From: Calvatia gigantea
Lineage: Eukaryota; Basidiomycota; Agaricomycetes; Agaricales; Lycoperdaceae
Assembly (NCBI GenBank): GCA_025093985.1
Contig: JACAAK010000010.1
Span: 1,265,501-1,329,500 of the forward strand
Direction of reading: 5' to 3'
DNA length: 64,000 bases
Shown here: positions 33,870 to 46,011 of the stretch, piece after piece
Numbering within the stretch: the stretch's first letter is position 1
How the letters are laid out: every line of letters starts with the position of its first letter
Notes under the pieces: generated by a model
What the model saw: only the letters and a program-made list of their open reading frames with translations
Told to the model about the DNA's origin: nothing
The model's database searches: none
Position numbers and translations under genes: made by a program

Positions 33870-35173
33870 ATGCTCCTACGCTTCCTCCACGTCCTCTTCC
33901 TTCTCCCAGCTCTCTTCCTCCAGACCCAAGCAATAACCTGGCGCGGAGCAGACTTTTCTTCCCTCGCAAACCTCGAAGCCAGTGGTCGCACGTTCCGTGA
34001 TACGTCTGGCGGTGCCGTCACTCCTTTTGAGAGAATCTTGAAAAATCATGGTGCCAATCTCGCGAGGATTAGGATTTGGACCAGCACGTCGAATTCGCAG
34101 TATAGTCTCAATTATGGATTAGCGCTTGCGAAGAGGGCAAGTGCGGCAGGGCTGAGTATCATGGTTGATTTGCACTACAGTGATACTTGTGAGTAGTTCT
34201 ATTTTTAGCTCAAGATACTCTGATCGATGTTTTCCCGTCATTAAACTTTTTTTGCAATATTGCAGGGGCGGATCCAGGACACCAATCTATTCCTTCTGCG
34301 TGGCCCAAGGATCTTGCTGGTTTAAACACCCAGATTTTTACGTAGGTGCATATCCTTGTCCTCGTACTCATATCCCAACAACTTGAACAGGTACACCCGA
34401 GACGTTGTCAATGCGTTCACAAACCAAGGCACACCAATCACCTGGATTCAGATCGGCAACGAAATCAATGATGGTCTCCTCTGGCCTGTCGGCAAAATCT
34501 CCACCAACGGCTTCTCCCCCGCATCCCAGCTCCTCCATTCAGCGGCTAATGGAGTTCGAGCAGCTTCCGGTGGCTCTAGCGTCAAAGTCATGGTTCATAT
34601 CGCCAACGGCTGGGATTCTTCCGGTGTCAACTTTTTCTTCAACGGTATCTTCCTTCAAGGTCAATTTGCCACATCCGATTTCGACATCTTTGGCTTCTCC
34701 TTTTATCCGTTTTATAACACTGCTGCGACGTATAACGCGTTGAAGTCAAGTTTGACCGGGGTTGTTAATAAGTTCAACAAGGTGTGTTGACAGACATCCA
34801 GACTTTTACTATCTTTGCTAATGTGGCTGCAGGACATAATGATTGTTGAGACGGATTGGCCAGCCACCGGCTCGTGCGGTGCCACTTTGAGCGAGAGGTC
34901 GATTCCCATTTCTGCCGCTGGACAAACTACTTGGGTGAATGGCATTAAGAATATTTTGACTGCACTGCCGAATGGCCGTGGCACGGGTATTGTGTATTGG
35001 GAGCCGCAATGGATCGGAAATGCTGGTCTAGGCTCTAGTTGCAGCGTATGTATTTCTTAAAGTTCACCGTGAAACATGACGCTGTGCTAATTTCCTCGAA
35101 TAAACTCTAGGACAATTTACTGGTCGATGGATCCGGCGTTTCCCGAAGTAGCATGTCAATGTTCTCAAGTTAA
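33870..35173 (+). CDS. GH53 arabinogalactan endo-beta-1,4-galactanase
   Basis: This secreted enzyme cuts beta-1,4-galactan side chains of pectin. Five exons (33870-34188, 34266-34341, 34391-34781, 34833-35045, 35111-35173) splice in frame to 353 residues, the usual GH53 size. A signal peptide (MLLRFLHVLFLLPALFLQ) is followed by TWRGADFSSL, ILKNHGANLARIRIW and SIMVDLHYSDTWADPGHQ. The acid/base Glu is in IQIGNEINDGLLWP. KVMVHIANGWD follows, and the nucleophile Glu is in IMIVETDWPATG. The end [20 protein letters not shown] is typical of the family. No carbohydrate-binding module is attached. It points to plant cell wall breakdown. Confidence 0.93.
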
Positions 35174-36115
35174 AGCTATTTTTGTATGATAGGTGCTTAG
35201 TAAATGAAACAGACTTGTCCTGAGGACCGTCGTCAATCAAAAGGCATCTTTGTCACAAGCTACGGTTGATGGATGAATCCAAGGAGTAGGGTTGTAGTCT
35301 AAGTCTCTAATTCGGATTCAAAACCATATCAAAATGTATTGCTTGGATATCCTGATACAAACCACGTATCCATTATCACTATTCAAATGGTCTTAAATAG
35401 TTTGAACTGATTCAGGGGAAGGGTTTCAACTTTCCCGTGGCATTTTGAGTAAAATTGATGCTGACTATATCAACCCTACTCCCTTGGATTACTTAGTCCG
35501 AGAGAGCAGCTGGGGAGACTTACATGGGTTCAGTCTGGTGAAGGAGCTCATCAGAGGGCTTAACCACTGCCCTAACCCTTGAAGCTTGAAGGGCAGTCTT
35601 GGGCATCCCCCTACACTGGACCATTCACCATGCACTGATGAGAGGCCGACCGACTGCATGATCCTTGAGACCATGGCTTTGCCATCCATCTATTTGCATG
35701 GTTATCCGTTGTCAGATCCTTACGTAATCACCAGATTGGCCGTCTCTAAGGATATGGCAAATAAGCTGAGAAACTGCGGGATCTTTTGGATTGAACCAAA
35801 GAAACCAATGGGAAGATCCTGTCGGATACCTTCACCGTTGCATAAGTCTTTCGGTAGAGACATCATGATCGTCATGAACCTGGAATCTTGATGGAAGCCA
35901 CCCGACTACGGCTGAGCGCTGAGCTCTGAGGTGATGATCGGAACATACAGGGAGACCCAGCGCAGAGATCCTCCAGAGGCGATCATACTCACTCTCAAAT
36001 TTTGATGAATCTCCTTTCCCTCCTCAACTCACTGATCAATCGTTCGGCGTTCAAGGGCAACAAAAACTTGCCATTTTATAAGTAGGAAAAATTATGGACC
36101 TTTCTCCTCAACAAA
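35174..36115. other. Intergenic, no gene seen
   Basis: A 101-codon frame at 35586-35891 (plus) has no recognisable motif or splice partners. Nothing else is apparent. Confidence 0.4.
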
Positions 36116-38042
36116 ATGTGGACTCCCAAGTCTTTCACCTCTCCCTCCCTTGGCCTGCGGCCATCCAACCCCGCGAAACCCCAAGTATCGGCTACAGCAT
36201 TGAGCTCATACCCGGATGATATCAAATCCTATCTCACCCCCCAACCCCAGACCCAAAACGACGCTAGCCTTAAACGACAAATCCTCATTTATGCCATCGT
36301 ATTCATTGCTTTGGAGGCTTCCTTCCTTGTCCTCGCTTACTACTGCCTTTTCAGGCCAATCCCCCTGCACAAGACTCCGGGTGACGGCCAGTTCCAGCTC
36401 CTATCAATCCACAATGTTACGGCAGAGGAAGTCAAAAGTGGCGTCACTGCAGTCTCGGTCGTTTGGCATACCTTGGCGGGCCTTTTTGTCAAGGACATCA
36501 TCAATATAATTTGCAGCGCGGAGTTCATGGCTCAATACCTCCAATACAGGAGCTTAAGGCCTCGAAAGACGGACAGAGTTTCGAGGGTTACGAGTGGATT
36601 GATTGATCAGATCTCCCATTTCCTAACACCCTCAGCCAGTCGGGAGTACCGGCTGACTTTTGTGATTGTGCTGGTTATCATGACCCTTGGGCCACTGGGG
36701 TCAAGTACTATCACTACTGGTTCGATGTTCCTTACCTCGGGGATGGACTTTAGGGTGGCCTACCTCGCGGACATGCCAGATCCTGTCACCACTTCGTCCA
36801 ATTCTGAGATTGAATTGTCTCTGCAGGCAGCCTTCATCTCGCGCGTGGAGACCCTACACCAACAGTTGTCCTTCGGATTTGAAACGAGATCTGAAAACAC
36901 CCTCATACCCTGGCCTCGAGACCGTTTAACAGACCTACCGGAATTCAGCACATTGACTTATCAAAGTGATATTGCCCGTTACAAGCTCGCATGCTCTTGG
37001 AAGAAGGGTTCATTTGTTCGCGTGGTGAACGGCTCGTCAAGTTTTGACGCTTTTGAAATGGAGGGTAAGTTATACGGCGTAAGAGAGGGCCTTGCTTCGA
37101 TCCGCGCCTTACCATGTGAGTATCTTTTGTTGAGTGCCGAAAGCATTGAGGTCGCTCACCACACATATACAATCAGCCATCATCCCGCTTGGTCAAATCT
37201 CGCCCTCTGGGCACATAGTGCAAACATCCCCGACTGTCTTCGCATTCCTGACTAACGGCAAGCCGATACTACCTAATACGACCATAGCCACGGCGTTCAA
37301 GACCCCAGTGCTCGGGACACTAAATCTCACAAATGTTCCATCATTCCTAGTGTCCAATTCGTCTATTGGAGCTCTACTGGTTTGTAACCCGCAGATCTCG
37401 ATTCTGCCTGCGGAGGTGACGGTCTCACGAAGATTCCTCCTTACAGCAAACCCAATTCCAGGCTGGGGTGAGCCCAACAGCTCAGTACCACTGATTGGAA
37501 ATTTCGCGTACAGCGCTGCTATGAGGATAATTCCTGAAGTCTTCGCCAAGACTCTCGGTGCCTCAGACCTACAATTCTTTCCTAAACGATTCAACGTGCA
37601 ATCACTGAACACATTTCTCACAAATGATTCCAATGCCCGGCAACTCCCAACGCAATTGACTTCACTCTATCCTCTCCCCCTGGATACAATCGGTCAGAAC
37701 CTGGATCGCCTGGTACAAATACCAGCCAAGATTTACCTTATGGGGTACCAAGCTATAATGCTGAAAAATGCCACGGAATTGGCACTCCGTGCTTCCCATG
37801 GGACTGCCACATTGCGGTTTCCAGTGACAGCTCTCCTGTCCAGCAAGCCATTTCTTGTCGCCCTGACCATCGTAGATGGTTTGATAGCGGTGGTCCTTCT
37901 TGCGTTGCTCTGGTCTGTGAGTCGAGAACGAGCGCTCTATCTTTTCGACCTGGAAAACCTCACGGAGGTTTTGTGTCAGGAACGAGGTTTGATTTGCCGT
38001 TTTCATGACTTATATCCACGGTTGGCTGATCCCTGTAATTAG
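36116..38042 (+). CDS. Orphan multi-pass membrane protein
   Basis: Two exons (36116-37115, 37177-38042) give 621 residues. I do not recognise a named family, but the plan resembles fungal lineage-specific membrane proteins. There is a cytosolic, Pro-rich N-terminus, then three hydrophobic segments (IYAIVFIALEASFLVLAYYC at about 60-80; a VVWHTLAGLFVKDIINII region at about 120-140; LTFVIVLVIMTLGPLG at about 185-205). A large, probably extracytosolic domain with several N-glycosylation sequons (NGS, NTT, NLT, NSS, NAT) follows, and one last TM helix near the C-terminus (FLVALTIVDGLIAVVLLALL) with a short cytosolic tail. The plan suggests a plasma-membrane or endomembrane protein. No catalytic motif is visible. 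Confidence 0.75.
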
Positions 38043-39182
38043 GAAATCCTGGCAATATTGATTCTGGAAAGTAGAAACAACTCAGATATGAAAGTGTTGA
38101 AGGTAAGAAATGTGGAAATCCAGCATTCCGTTGTAATCAATCCACGATTTGTTTTTGAAATTCTTCGGGCTTTCTTTTGTGTACCCCTTTCATCATTTCC
38201 ATCAAGTGGCAGTAAAGATATGTTCCGTAGCTTCGCCTTTTTGCCCCCTCCAAATATACCTTGTGTTTGTCCTTTCAACAGGAAATGTGGACTGGTGTGA
38301 TAATAGATGTTGGACACCGCACCTTTCCAACTTAGATTTTCCTATGACTCCCAGGATTCAGCGATACAGATAAAGATGTTACTTCTAAACTGTTGTTGTC
38401 AACCAGATGACGCGCGAGATACTCCATTCCCATCCCTCATCTCCCGTAAATATGCCCTTTACGAGAGTCCTTCATACCTTCAGCGCTAAGATGATATTCC
38501 TGACCGACGAATAGAGAATGAAGGCTTGATTGGACGTTCTTGCAAGGCCGGGCTCCAAAGGGCGGATGATACCCTGATTGCAATTCCGCTGCCGCCGGAG
38601 CGGCATTAAACTTTATTCCCAGGAGTCGAACGGACACCATGTTGCCTTGCGCGGGGGGGGATATTTTGTACAGGTTCTAGGACCTCTTGGGACAACAATG
38701 GTATCATGGTGTTGACTAAGTCCGGTGTACCATTGCGTTTGGGCATGATAACACTCATCTAGTAAGGACACGAGCGGTACGAGCAACGTTCTTGTGCATC
38801 TGTATAGATGGGTGTGTCTAGAATCAATGGAAAGGTGCCACGAGAGCTCTCAACAAGACGTAGACCTTGCCGGCAGTGAACTGAGGGATTGCCATTCAAA
38901 GTGGGTCGGGGCGAGGTTTCCGAACCCCCAGGGTAAATTGTGGTTAATGAGAACGAATAAGATGGTGATAATGGGTAGGTATTCATGTCTTGGTAGCCCA
39001 AGAGATATGCAAAATACACTATTTCTGATTTCTATTAAGACATAGAGTTACATACATACGTATGATGCATGGGATTAAAGAGAACATAACTATAAATTAC
39101 TATCATTAGAATTTCTAAAATATCAAGATCCAAAATGTCCCCAAATGCAATGAAAATAGAGATCAACATAAAGAACCTAAGC
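38043..39182. other. Intergenic, about 1.1 kb
   Basis: No supported gene. A run of G at about 38652 and several overlapping short frames without motifs. Confidence 0.4.
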
Positions 39183-40085
39183 CTATGAGGCGGCGGATGA
39201 GCGGACGGCACCGAGGGCCAGGCGAAGGGAAATCCAGACGCGCTCAATCATCGCGTAGAGAGGTCCGTCGATGACACCGAGAGCCGCTGCGTTGCTCCAG
39301 AGACCATGCACCGCCAACAGACGCTTCGTAAGTTCAGTAGCATTGGGGGTTAGGGAGGAGGGTGGGAGAAGGAGGCCCTCAAGCGTCGAGATATTTTTAT
39401 TGTAGAGATATGTCTGGAGGTAGGGGTACATCACAGGGGACGGAAGAGCAAGGGGGACAACGGGGATGGTGTTTGAAGACGAAGGCGTTGGAAGTTTTGG
39501 GAGATTGGCACAGTGTGCGGATAGGACAATCTCGTGTGTAGGGAAGAGCGTCACTTTGGTTCTGGCAGCACTCGGGTTCGGTTTCGAGGCATATACGGCA
39601 AGCATGTGAGTAGGAGGGACAGCGTCAAGACAGTTGCTGGCAATTGTTTGGAGCTCCCGAGGAAGGAAGCAGGAGCCCTGAGGCGCGTTCACCAGGCGCA
39701 AGTCACGGAGGCCGGCAAGCAAACTGAACGAGTTGATTAGATTACGTGTGTAGTGGATCAAAGTTTACGAAACACACCTGTCCTTGAACAGAGCGAGCTT
39801 CTCACGGACATACTCATCCGATACGTTCGGGGCAGTAGGAGATGAAGTCGGTGTGCTTGGCTCGGAAATGAGCGAGGCTTGGTGAGATTTGGGTGCAGCC
39901 ATTCTGTTAGCAATATTGATGACAGATAAAGGGGTCCGTCGTTGCGAGACTATCATCTTGTGCTTGGCGGCAAGCCGGGTGACCAGTGGAGCGAAATATC
40001 CGTTGCCCGAGACACGGCTGGTGCGGCGGCGTCTGCCGGAGGTGCAGACGAGGGTACCGGAAGAGGTCTGGCGACGAGAAATCAT
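39183..40085 (-). CDS. Clp1-like protein (clampless1 type)
   Basis: Two exons join at about 39777/39716 (donor GTGTGT, acceptor CGTTCAG), keeping frame and giving about 280 residues. The C-terminal part (PTHMLAVYASKPN, VTLFPTHEIVLSAHCANLPK, IPVVPLALPSPVMYPYLQTY LYNKN) resembles the conserved part of basidiomycete Clp1 proteins. Clp1 of Coprinopsis is required for mating-type-dependent clamp cell formation. The N-terminus is basic and low in complexity (SGRRRRTSRVSGN), and a second in-frame ATG exists at MAAPKS. The similarity is recalled from the pattern rather than computed, so the name is tentative. A role in sexual development is inferred from the family only. Confidence 0.55.
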
Positions 40086-42249
40086 ACTGACTGTGATGGA
40101 GGACTTGCGAAGGCGAAAAGATAAAAGATTTTTTTGCTTGCTGACTCGCTGGGGAGGCGATGGGGGGGAAGGGCCTCGGGACGGGGGCGGTTATATACAG
40201 ATCTGACAATGGGAGTACCTGGTGGGAGAAGAAAGCCCGACTAGTGCCCTTTTTAGGCTGGATTGGTTGCGACCGTGGTTAAAATTACCGTTTAGGGAAG
40301 GTACACACACAAAAATGGAGCTGTGGGCGCACCAATCCGTACCAATCCGCACAGAAATTCCTTCTTGGTGTTGAATCAGACCGGATTGGTAGCAACGCGT
40401 CGCTTTGCACGACTGACTTATGGCAGCAAATTGGATACCATGCCATTTATTCCCCTCAATCGATTATGGCCCCCTGGTGTTGTTTTGTCCGGGTGATCAG
40501 TGACTCGGGTAGGCCTATTGTCATCAAATCTGTCTCCCTTCACAAAGAATTCATCATTCCACTCAGGTCCTTCCAGGTCTGGATGTATAAAAGGCAAACC
40601 TATCTTTGTCGATCAATGGGATGGAAATTTAACTTCTAATCTTTTTACAGGGATCACCGATAGTTGAATGTTCTGGTACTATTCGTTATGCGTTGGCCGG
40701 GTGTCGTGGGCTTCTTCAATAGTGTGCACTGTGCACGATCATCCCACCTGCATGGACCAGCGCACAAACATCCGTTACCCCATATAGTCGACATTGCCAA
40801 TCAGTCGAAGCGTCCACATTGAGGGTGCAAAAGTGATGCGCCCACAATCAACGTTCAACTCGTGTGGTCAGTCCGTGGGCTAAGATGGTTTACCGATGCC
40901 GCCCACTACAGGTCGTCTGTGGTCGCGTTTGTGGGCACGACCATGTTTTTCCCACGAGTGACAAGGGTGGGTTGGCGGTACGTATCGCTGTATTCGTTGC
41001 GGTGTTTAGCGCAGAATCGTTATGATGGCTCGTGCGATGGAGCATGGTACGTCCTTCCAACCCTCTTTGCATCTTTCTTACAACACAACAGCCGCCCTCT
41101 TCGAATGGAAATTAGAAATACCTCCGGATACCCATTTGGACACCGCTTTATTTGACCCGTGGAGTGGTTGGGAGAAGGATGAGACTTGTTTGCATCGGGG
41201 ATCCGTCAGGGATGTGGATTGAGGTCAACGGGTATTTCTAGGTTTTGTCTTCATAAGTAGCGAGTGTCAAAAGAGGGAATTTAATTGAAGCATACTTAGG
41301 CTCACCCACTTGTTGATTCCGACAGGGTGTACCGCCCTATACCCGTATCGCAGGGACACTTCAATGAAGACGATTCCCTGCTCCACGTTTCGAGGGTACT
41401 TCGAGAGGGCTGTCACCCATATCGAATACTTCTCAGACTGGCAAAACGTTATTCGGGGTTGAAAGTCTTGTGAGTTGATGAAGTTTTTTTTTTCGCCAAG
41501 GTACGCCTTATTTGGCTTCCGTGACCCTGATAAAATATGGCCGGACGGGGGCGAGGAAGTACAGCTGAACATCTGAATCGGTAAAATTGGCTCTAGGTGT
41601 CAAAAATTAAGTTTTTCATTACTCCCAGGTACTTTGCAGGTACCAGTCTTCTATGGCTTTCCTAACGCTCATGCACCGTGGATTCACTCCAAGGGAATAC
41701 AAGTCCGAGTGTCGAAAGGGTGCCACTTATTGTCTTGTTAATAACTAGCGAGAAGAGCCCCGTTGTCGTTTAGGGTATCACTAGGTCCACTTTTGCGTTC
41801 GTAATATCCGCCCCACCGTGGGGGTTTAAGCACATATTCCATTTTCCTCAAGTCCAGAAATGAATAGCGAATTTAGTAATCCTGTTCCGCAGTGGGTGTT
41901 CTGGAGGAAACGGCTGGTGGTCTCATTAGTGTCAGTGTTAAGTAGCGAGGAACGTTCAGTGTTAAGTAGCGAGGAGCGTTCAATGTCCATGTCATCTCTT
42001 CTCGTCAGTGCTGTCCGGTCCGGACCATCCGACAACCGCACCTGCATGACCTTGGTGTGGGTGTAAGATTTGAAATTTGAGAGGTTAAATATTTAACCAC
42101 TTCTGATGGTGGTTGTAATATCGATACATTGATGTCTGAAATGAGAGATAAATATTAAATTCGGAGACTCTTATAAAACGTCCAGGTTGAGGCCTTGAGG
42201 CTCTGACCCCGTTTTCTGGCGACCACAAACCGCCATTCTTTGGGCAGCT
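40086..42249. other. Long intergenic stretch, about 2.2 kb
   Basis: I find no gene with motifs or coherent splicing. It holds a short 24-bp tandem repeat at 41933-41980, a palindromic GTGCACTGTGCAC at about 40729 and a repeated CCAATCCG(T/C)AC at about 40331-40353. Part of it must be the promoter of the minus-strand Clp1-like gene and of the F-box gene. Confidence 0.4.
41933..41980. repeat. 24-bp tandem repeat, two copies
   Basis: The unit CAGTGTTAAGTAGCGAGGAACGTT is followed directly by the same sequence with one change (GAGCGTT). It is too short to suggest a function. Confidence 0.85.
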
Positions 42250-43635
42250 ATGGGCACACCCAACTCCACCTACGCTTTATGCTCCTCGCAAAATCTTCCT
42301 ATGGACGTCCTGTGCGAAATCTTCAAGTCTTATGCGAAGGAATATTACCACAACCAGCCACTCTCTCTCATGAGGAGTCCTAGGGACATTCCTTGGTTCC
42401 TCAGCCATGTCTGTCGCCTGTGGAGGATAGCTGCGATCACCACTCCTCAACTCTGGAAACGATTTCCTCCCCTTATTTTGACCACCGAAAACGAGTCCCT
42501 CGACAGTCATCCAATGTTTGACGAACTCCTCAAACGCTCTGGGGCGAGCCCTATTCACGTTCAGTTTGACTTCATCTGGTATAAAGGTGATATCGATGGT
42601 ACCAAGTCTTACCCTATCCTTATGCCCCTCCTTGCCGCTTCGAAAAGATGGGAGGGAGTGACGGTACGAGGTTTTCATGTTTGGATCATGGAGTCACAGT
42701 TTCGCGGGATTGAAGGGTGCATACCTTGCCTTCGCCGAGTGGAGTTACTGTTTCCACTTGACGTTATGGAGGATAACGATCTAGAAGAACATCTGAGCAT
42801 TTTCCATAACGCGCCAATGCTGTCCGAAGTTCTCCTCTACAATCTCTCCTCGAGCTTTTGGCGGAGTTTTCCTGTCATACCCTGGAAGCAATTGACCGAG
42901 TTCCAATATTATGATGGTGGTCGTGGGGGATTCTATGAGGTCCTCAAACGTGCGGAGAACCTCGACACGTTCATGGCTGCGGAGTGTAACTTTTCCGATG
43001 TCGACCGACCCCTTTTGGGGCATTCCAAGCTTCGGCATCTTCAACTTCATGTTGGCCAGACTCGCACTTCATTTTTGGACTCCCTTCGCAAACTCAAGTT
43101 GCCTGCGCTCGAGATTCTCGTCGTCACCTTTGATCCCACACGGTCATTTCCAGAGTGGCAAGTTGCACCAGCCTTGATGTCCCTCCTTGTCCGTTCCCAG
43201 TGCAAGCTCAAACATCTCGTACTCAATCTGGGACCTTTACATGATTTCGAGGTTTCAGAATTACTCGCAGTTACACCCGACCTGGAGACACTAGAACTTG
43301 GTGATTGCGCCAAACTCGACAAGGTCCTCTTGTCGTTAGTGTTCAAGAAGACAGAAACAACTTTGCTCCCATATCTACGTACTCTCACACTCGCGTTTCC
43401 TACCACCATGGAACCCCGACATGTCATGACCATTCGGCGCATCGTGGAGTCCAGGACCCAAGTTGTATTGGAGGATTTGCCTGGCCGACTTTTCTCTCCC
43501 TTGCAAAACGTTCGCATGACAATCGATCAATTCGGTTTCCGCTTCCAAGCGTGCTTAGATCTCAACGAGGAACCCTCCGGGAGTAATACCGAAACGTCTA
43601 ATCGCCCACATCCAGTGAATATCTCGCTTCCCTGA
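42250..43635 (+). CDS. F-box protein of the Agaricomycete type
   Basis: A single uninterrupted frame of 461 residues. The N-terminus carries an F-box-like motif: LPMDVLCEIFKSYAKEY, then DIPWFLSHVCRLWRIAAIT and PQLWKRFPPLIL. Such proteins link SCF ubiquitin ligases to targets through Skp1. The rest contains irregular leucine-rich-type segments (SKLRHLQLHV, LPALEILVVTF, CKLKHLVLNLGPLHDFEVSE, TPDLETLELGDC, PYLRTLTLAF), as is usual in the large F-box families of mushrooms. No target is predictable. Additional coding-like sequence follows the stop (see next feature), so the true C-terminus could be longer. Confidence 0.8.
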   Translation: MGTPNSTYALCSSQNLPMDVLCEIFKSYAKEYYHNQPLSLMRSPRDIPWFLSHVCRLWRIAAITTPQLWKRFPPLILTTENESLDSHPMFDELLKRSGASPIHVQFDFIWYKGDIDGTKSYPILMPLLAASKRWEGVTVRGFHVWIMESQFRGIEGCIPCLRRVELLFPLDVMEDNDLEEHLSIFHNAPMLSEVLLYNLSSSFWRSFPVIPWKQLTEFQYYDGGRGGFYEVLKRAENLDTFMAAECNFSDVDRPLLGHSKLRHLQLHVGQTRTSFLDSLRKLKLPALEILVVTFDPTRSFPEWQVAPALMSLLVRSQCKLKHLVLNLGPLHDFEVSELLAVTPDLETLELGDCAKLDKVLLSLVFKKTETTLLPYLRTLTLAFPTTMEPRHVMTIRRIVESRTQVVLEDLPGRLFSPLQNVRMTIDQFGFRFQACLDLNEEPSGSNTETSNRPHPVNISLP

Positions 43636-44210
43636 AATCGTCGGTTGATATTTATTGGTATCCCAAGGTTGATACGATTGATGCATCAGGCGCTCCCGGC
43701 ACAGCGAAATATGAAACCATACTAGGTGATTTTCTCAGCATGCTGGAAGGTTCGGAATTGAGCACAAATTCGCAAAGGGTGAGTTCTCCAACCATCACTT
43801 TGAGACCGCTAATACCTCATCTATGGTTATTATTAACCTATAGGAACGTCAAACTGTTTATGCCGTGCGACTTATGCAAGTACTTCATACGAGCGGCTCC
43901 AGAACGTTGAACTTAAACGCGATACGCGAGGTCTGTCAACCGCTGGTGACCGACGAATTCATCAAGGCCTGCAAGTGGATGTTGGTAGGTAAAGAAGATA
44001 TTGTGTATATACATCCTGAGCACGGTGGGTTGCCGCACCTCCTCCCTGATAATGCCGAATATGACCCCCTCTCCGCAATCCGTAGAGCTCAGAAACTCAC
44101 AAAATCGTTGGGATATTGTTTTCGGTGTGTTCGGCGCTGGTCCAGAGTCACTGAGAGGGTATCGCGACTCTGAAATATCAGCCGAGCAGAGAGTGTGGTG
44201 GAAGCACTAA
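43608..44210 (+). pseudogene. Coding-like sequence after the F-box gene, frame broken
   Basis: A frame shifted relative to the F-box end encodes SEYLASLKSSVDIYWYPKVD and continues over ILGDFLSMLEGSEL to an intron-like GGTGAGTT...CCTATAG at about 43777-43843, then RLMQVLHTSGSRTLNLNAIR and YIHPEHGGLPHLLPDNAEYD. Another frame near 44120-44210 (DIVFGVFGAGPESLRGYRD) also looks coding. The parts do not join into one clean model. It may be the damaged 3' part of the F-box gene or a separate decayed gene. Confidence 0.35.
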
Positions 44211-44452
44211 GCGAAGATGTTCCTCGACCAGAGAACAAACAAACCCCACGACAAATCAAAACCGCTTCCAGCTAGTGGCTCCCGCATCGTTGGAAGTGGT
44301 GGGCTTTGTAATGCATATATTATTTTAGATCATCCCTGAGTCAGTGAATGTTGTGAGTGAGAAGCCAGATCCAAAGATAGGCACTATGACGAAGGTAGAT
44401 AAACCTGGTTGTGTGAGGAACACTCTAAAAGGCGAGCATCCCACACAGCAAG

Positions 44453-45751
44453 ATGGCGAGTGCTAAGTCTATCTTGGAAAGTCTGGCTGCCCAGAATCTC
44501 TTTGATTTACGAGGAGTTGTAGCTGTCGTGACCGGAGGCGCCTCAGTAAGTCCGGGTATGCATAGAGCTGAATGCTGCTAACATCACACAGGGTATTGGC
44601 CTTATGATAAGCTCGACATTGATGGCGAATGGGGCTAGAGTGTACATAATTGACATTAACCAGGAACGCCTTGACCGGTGCGGCTCAGTTTTTCCAAGCC
44701 ATTTAGCCTTATTAAAACATCTCATGGAACCGGGTACAGTATCCCGAAGCAATACAACGAAAGTGCGATATCCGAAATGGGGCGCCTGATTGGTGTTCAA
44801 GGCGACATTAGCAAGAAGGTTAGTTCTGAACTATCAATCTCACAGACGTTACGATAAGTGATGTATTTCAGTCAGAAGCAACCCGCTTAGCGGCCTACAT
44901 ATCATCTCAAGAACCAAACGGCATAACCGTACTCTTCAATAACGCCGGTGTTCTTGCCGGGAGCTTTAAACGCCCCGCTTCTTCAAACCCAACTGCACAA
45001 GACTATGTCAAAGCCCTTTTCGACGATGTCCCCGAGGAGAGCTTCACGGACGTGTACAAGGTAAACGCGGTGGGGCCTTACTGGTTGACATTCGCGTTTT
45101 TGCCTTTGCTTGAAAAGTGGAAGATCTCACAAGCGTCAAATGCGGGAAGCAGGCGAGCGAACGGGGGAAGGGGTTATGTCCCACAGGTGATCATGACGAG
45201 CAGTATGAATGGATGGACCAAGGTATGATAATCATCACTATATGTGGCGACAGTAGTTTTATCTGAGTTTTAGGACCTGGCAACGTCAGGCTTCTCTTTC
45301 CCCTATTCTTTTTCCAAGTCTGCGATTGGTCTTGGTACATCCGCACTTGCACATGAATTACTGCCACTGGGAATCAGAGTGAATGGCATTGCTCCCGGCC
45401 TCTTCCCAACAGAGGTGTGTTTTCCACCATGCCACTGACGAAACGGATGAAATGAAATTCTCTCAATTCAGATGGCGGCTCCCGGAACTTCGGATTCCCT
45501 CGGGGTATCTACAATTTCGAAAGAGGCCGCCTTCGAATCCCCTGCGAACCCAGCTGGTGGATCAAAGTTCGATATGGGGATGCTGGCGCTATTCCTTGTG
45601 TCGAACTGGTTCGTGAACGGCGAGACAGTGCTCATTGATGGCGGTGTAAGTTGGTGTCTTCGGTCTGGTGGAATGCGAAAGCTGACGACATTTGGAACAG
45701 ACTTTGCTAAGGACATCCTTCTGCCTTCTGACCGTTCCTCAGGCCCATTAA
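44453..45751 (+). CDS. Short-chain dehydrogenase/reductase (SDR)
   Basis: This NAD(P)-dependent oxidoreductase has seven exons (44453-44545, 44592-44677, 44740-44818, 44872-45222, 45274-45414, 45472-45645, 45701-45751), giving 324 residues. The Rossmann motif TGGAS-GIGL spans the first intron. GVQGDISKK precedes the NNAG motif (LFNNAGVLAG). The catalytic Ser is in VIMTSSMNG, and the Tyr/Lys pair is YSFSKSA (YxxxK). The end NGIAPGLFPTE and FVNGETVLIDGG is classical SDR. The C-terminal LLRTSFCLLTVPQAH comes from a short last exon and is unusual, so that exon is less certain. There is no signal peptide. The substrate is unknown. Confidence 0.9.
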
Positions 45752-46011
45752 ACCTAAGTCGTAAATGTTCCGAATGCATAATATGCCTGCGACGAAAGTT
45801 CTTTGTCCCATAAAACTACTAGTATGAATTATGAATTATCAAACATTTCACAAATTTACCGGGCATACGATTTTCAGCAAGCATACTAACACGGAACGCC
45901 AGATAAAAGGGACAATGGCAACCAGCGTCACTATGTCCACATTACATATTCAGGATTTCAAAGCCCATAACTGAAAAGATGAACATAATGGAATGCCCGT
46001 CGAGGGGCTGC

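Noticed and set aside
42250..43635. Leucine-rich-repeat receptor
   Set aside because: No signal peptide or TM segment; the Leu-rich pieces are irregular and follow an F-box-like motif.
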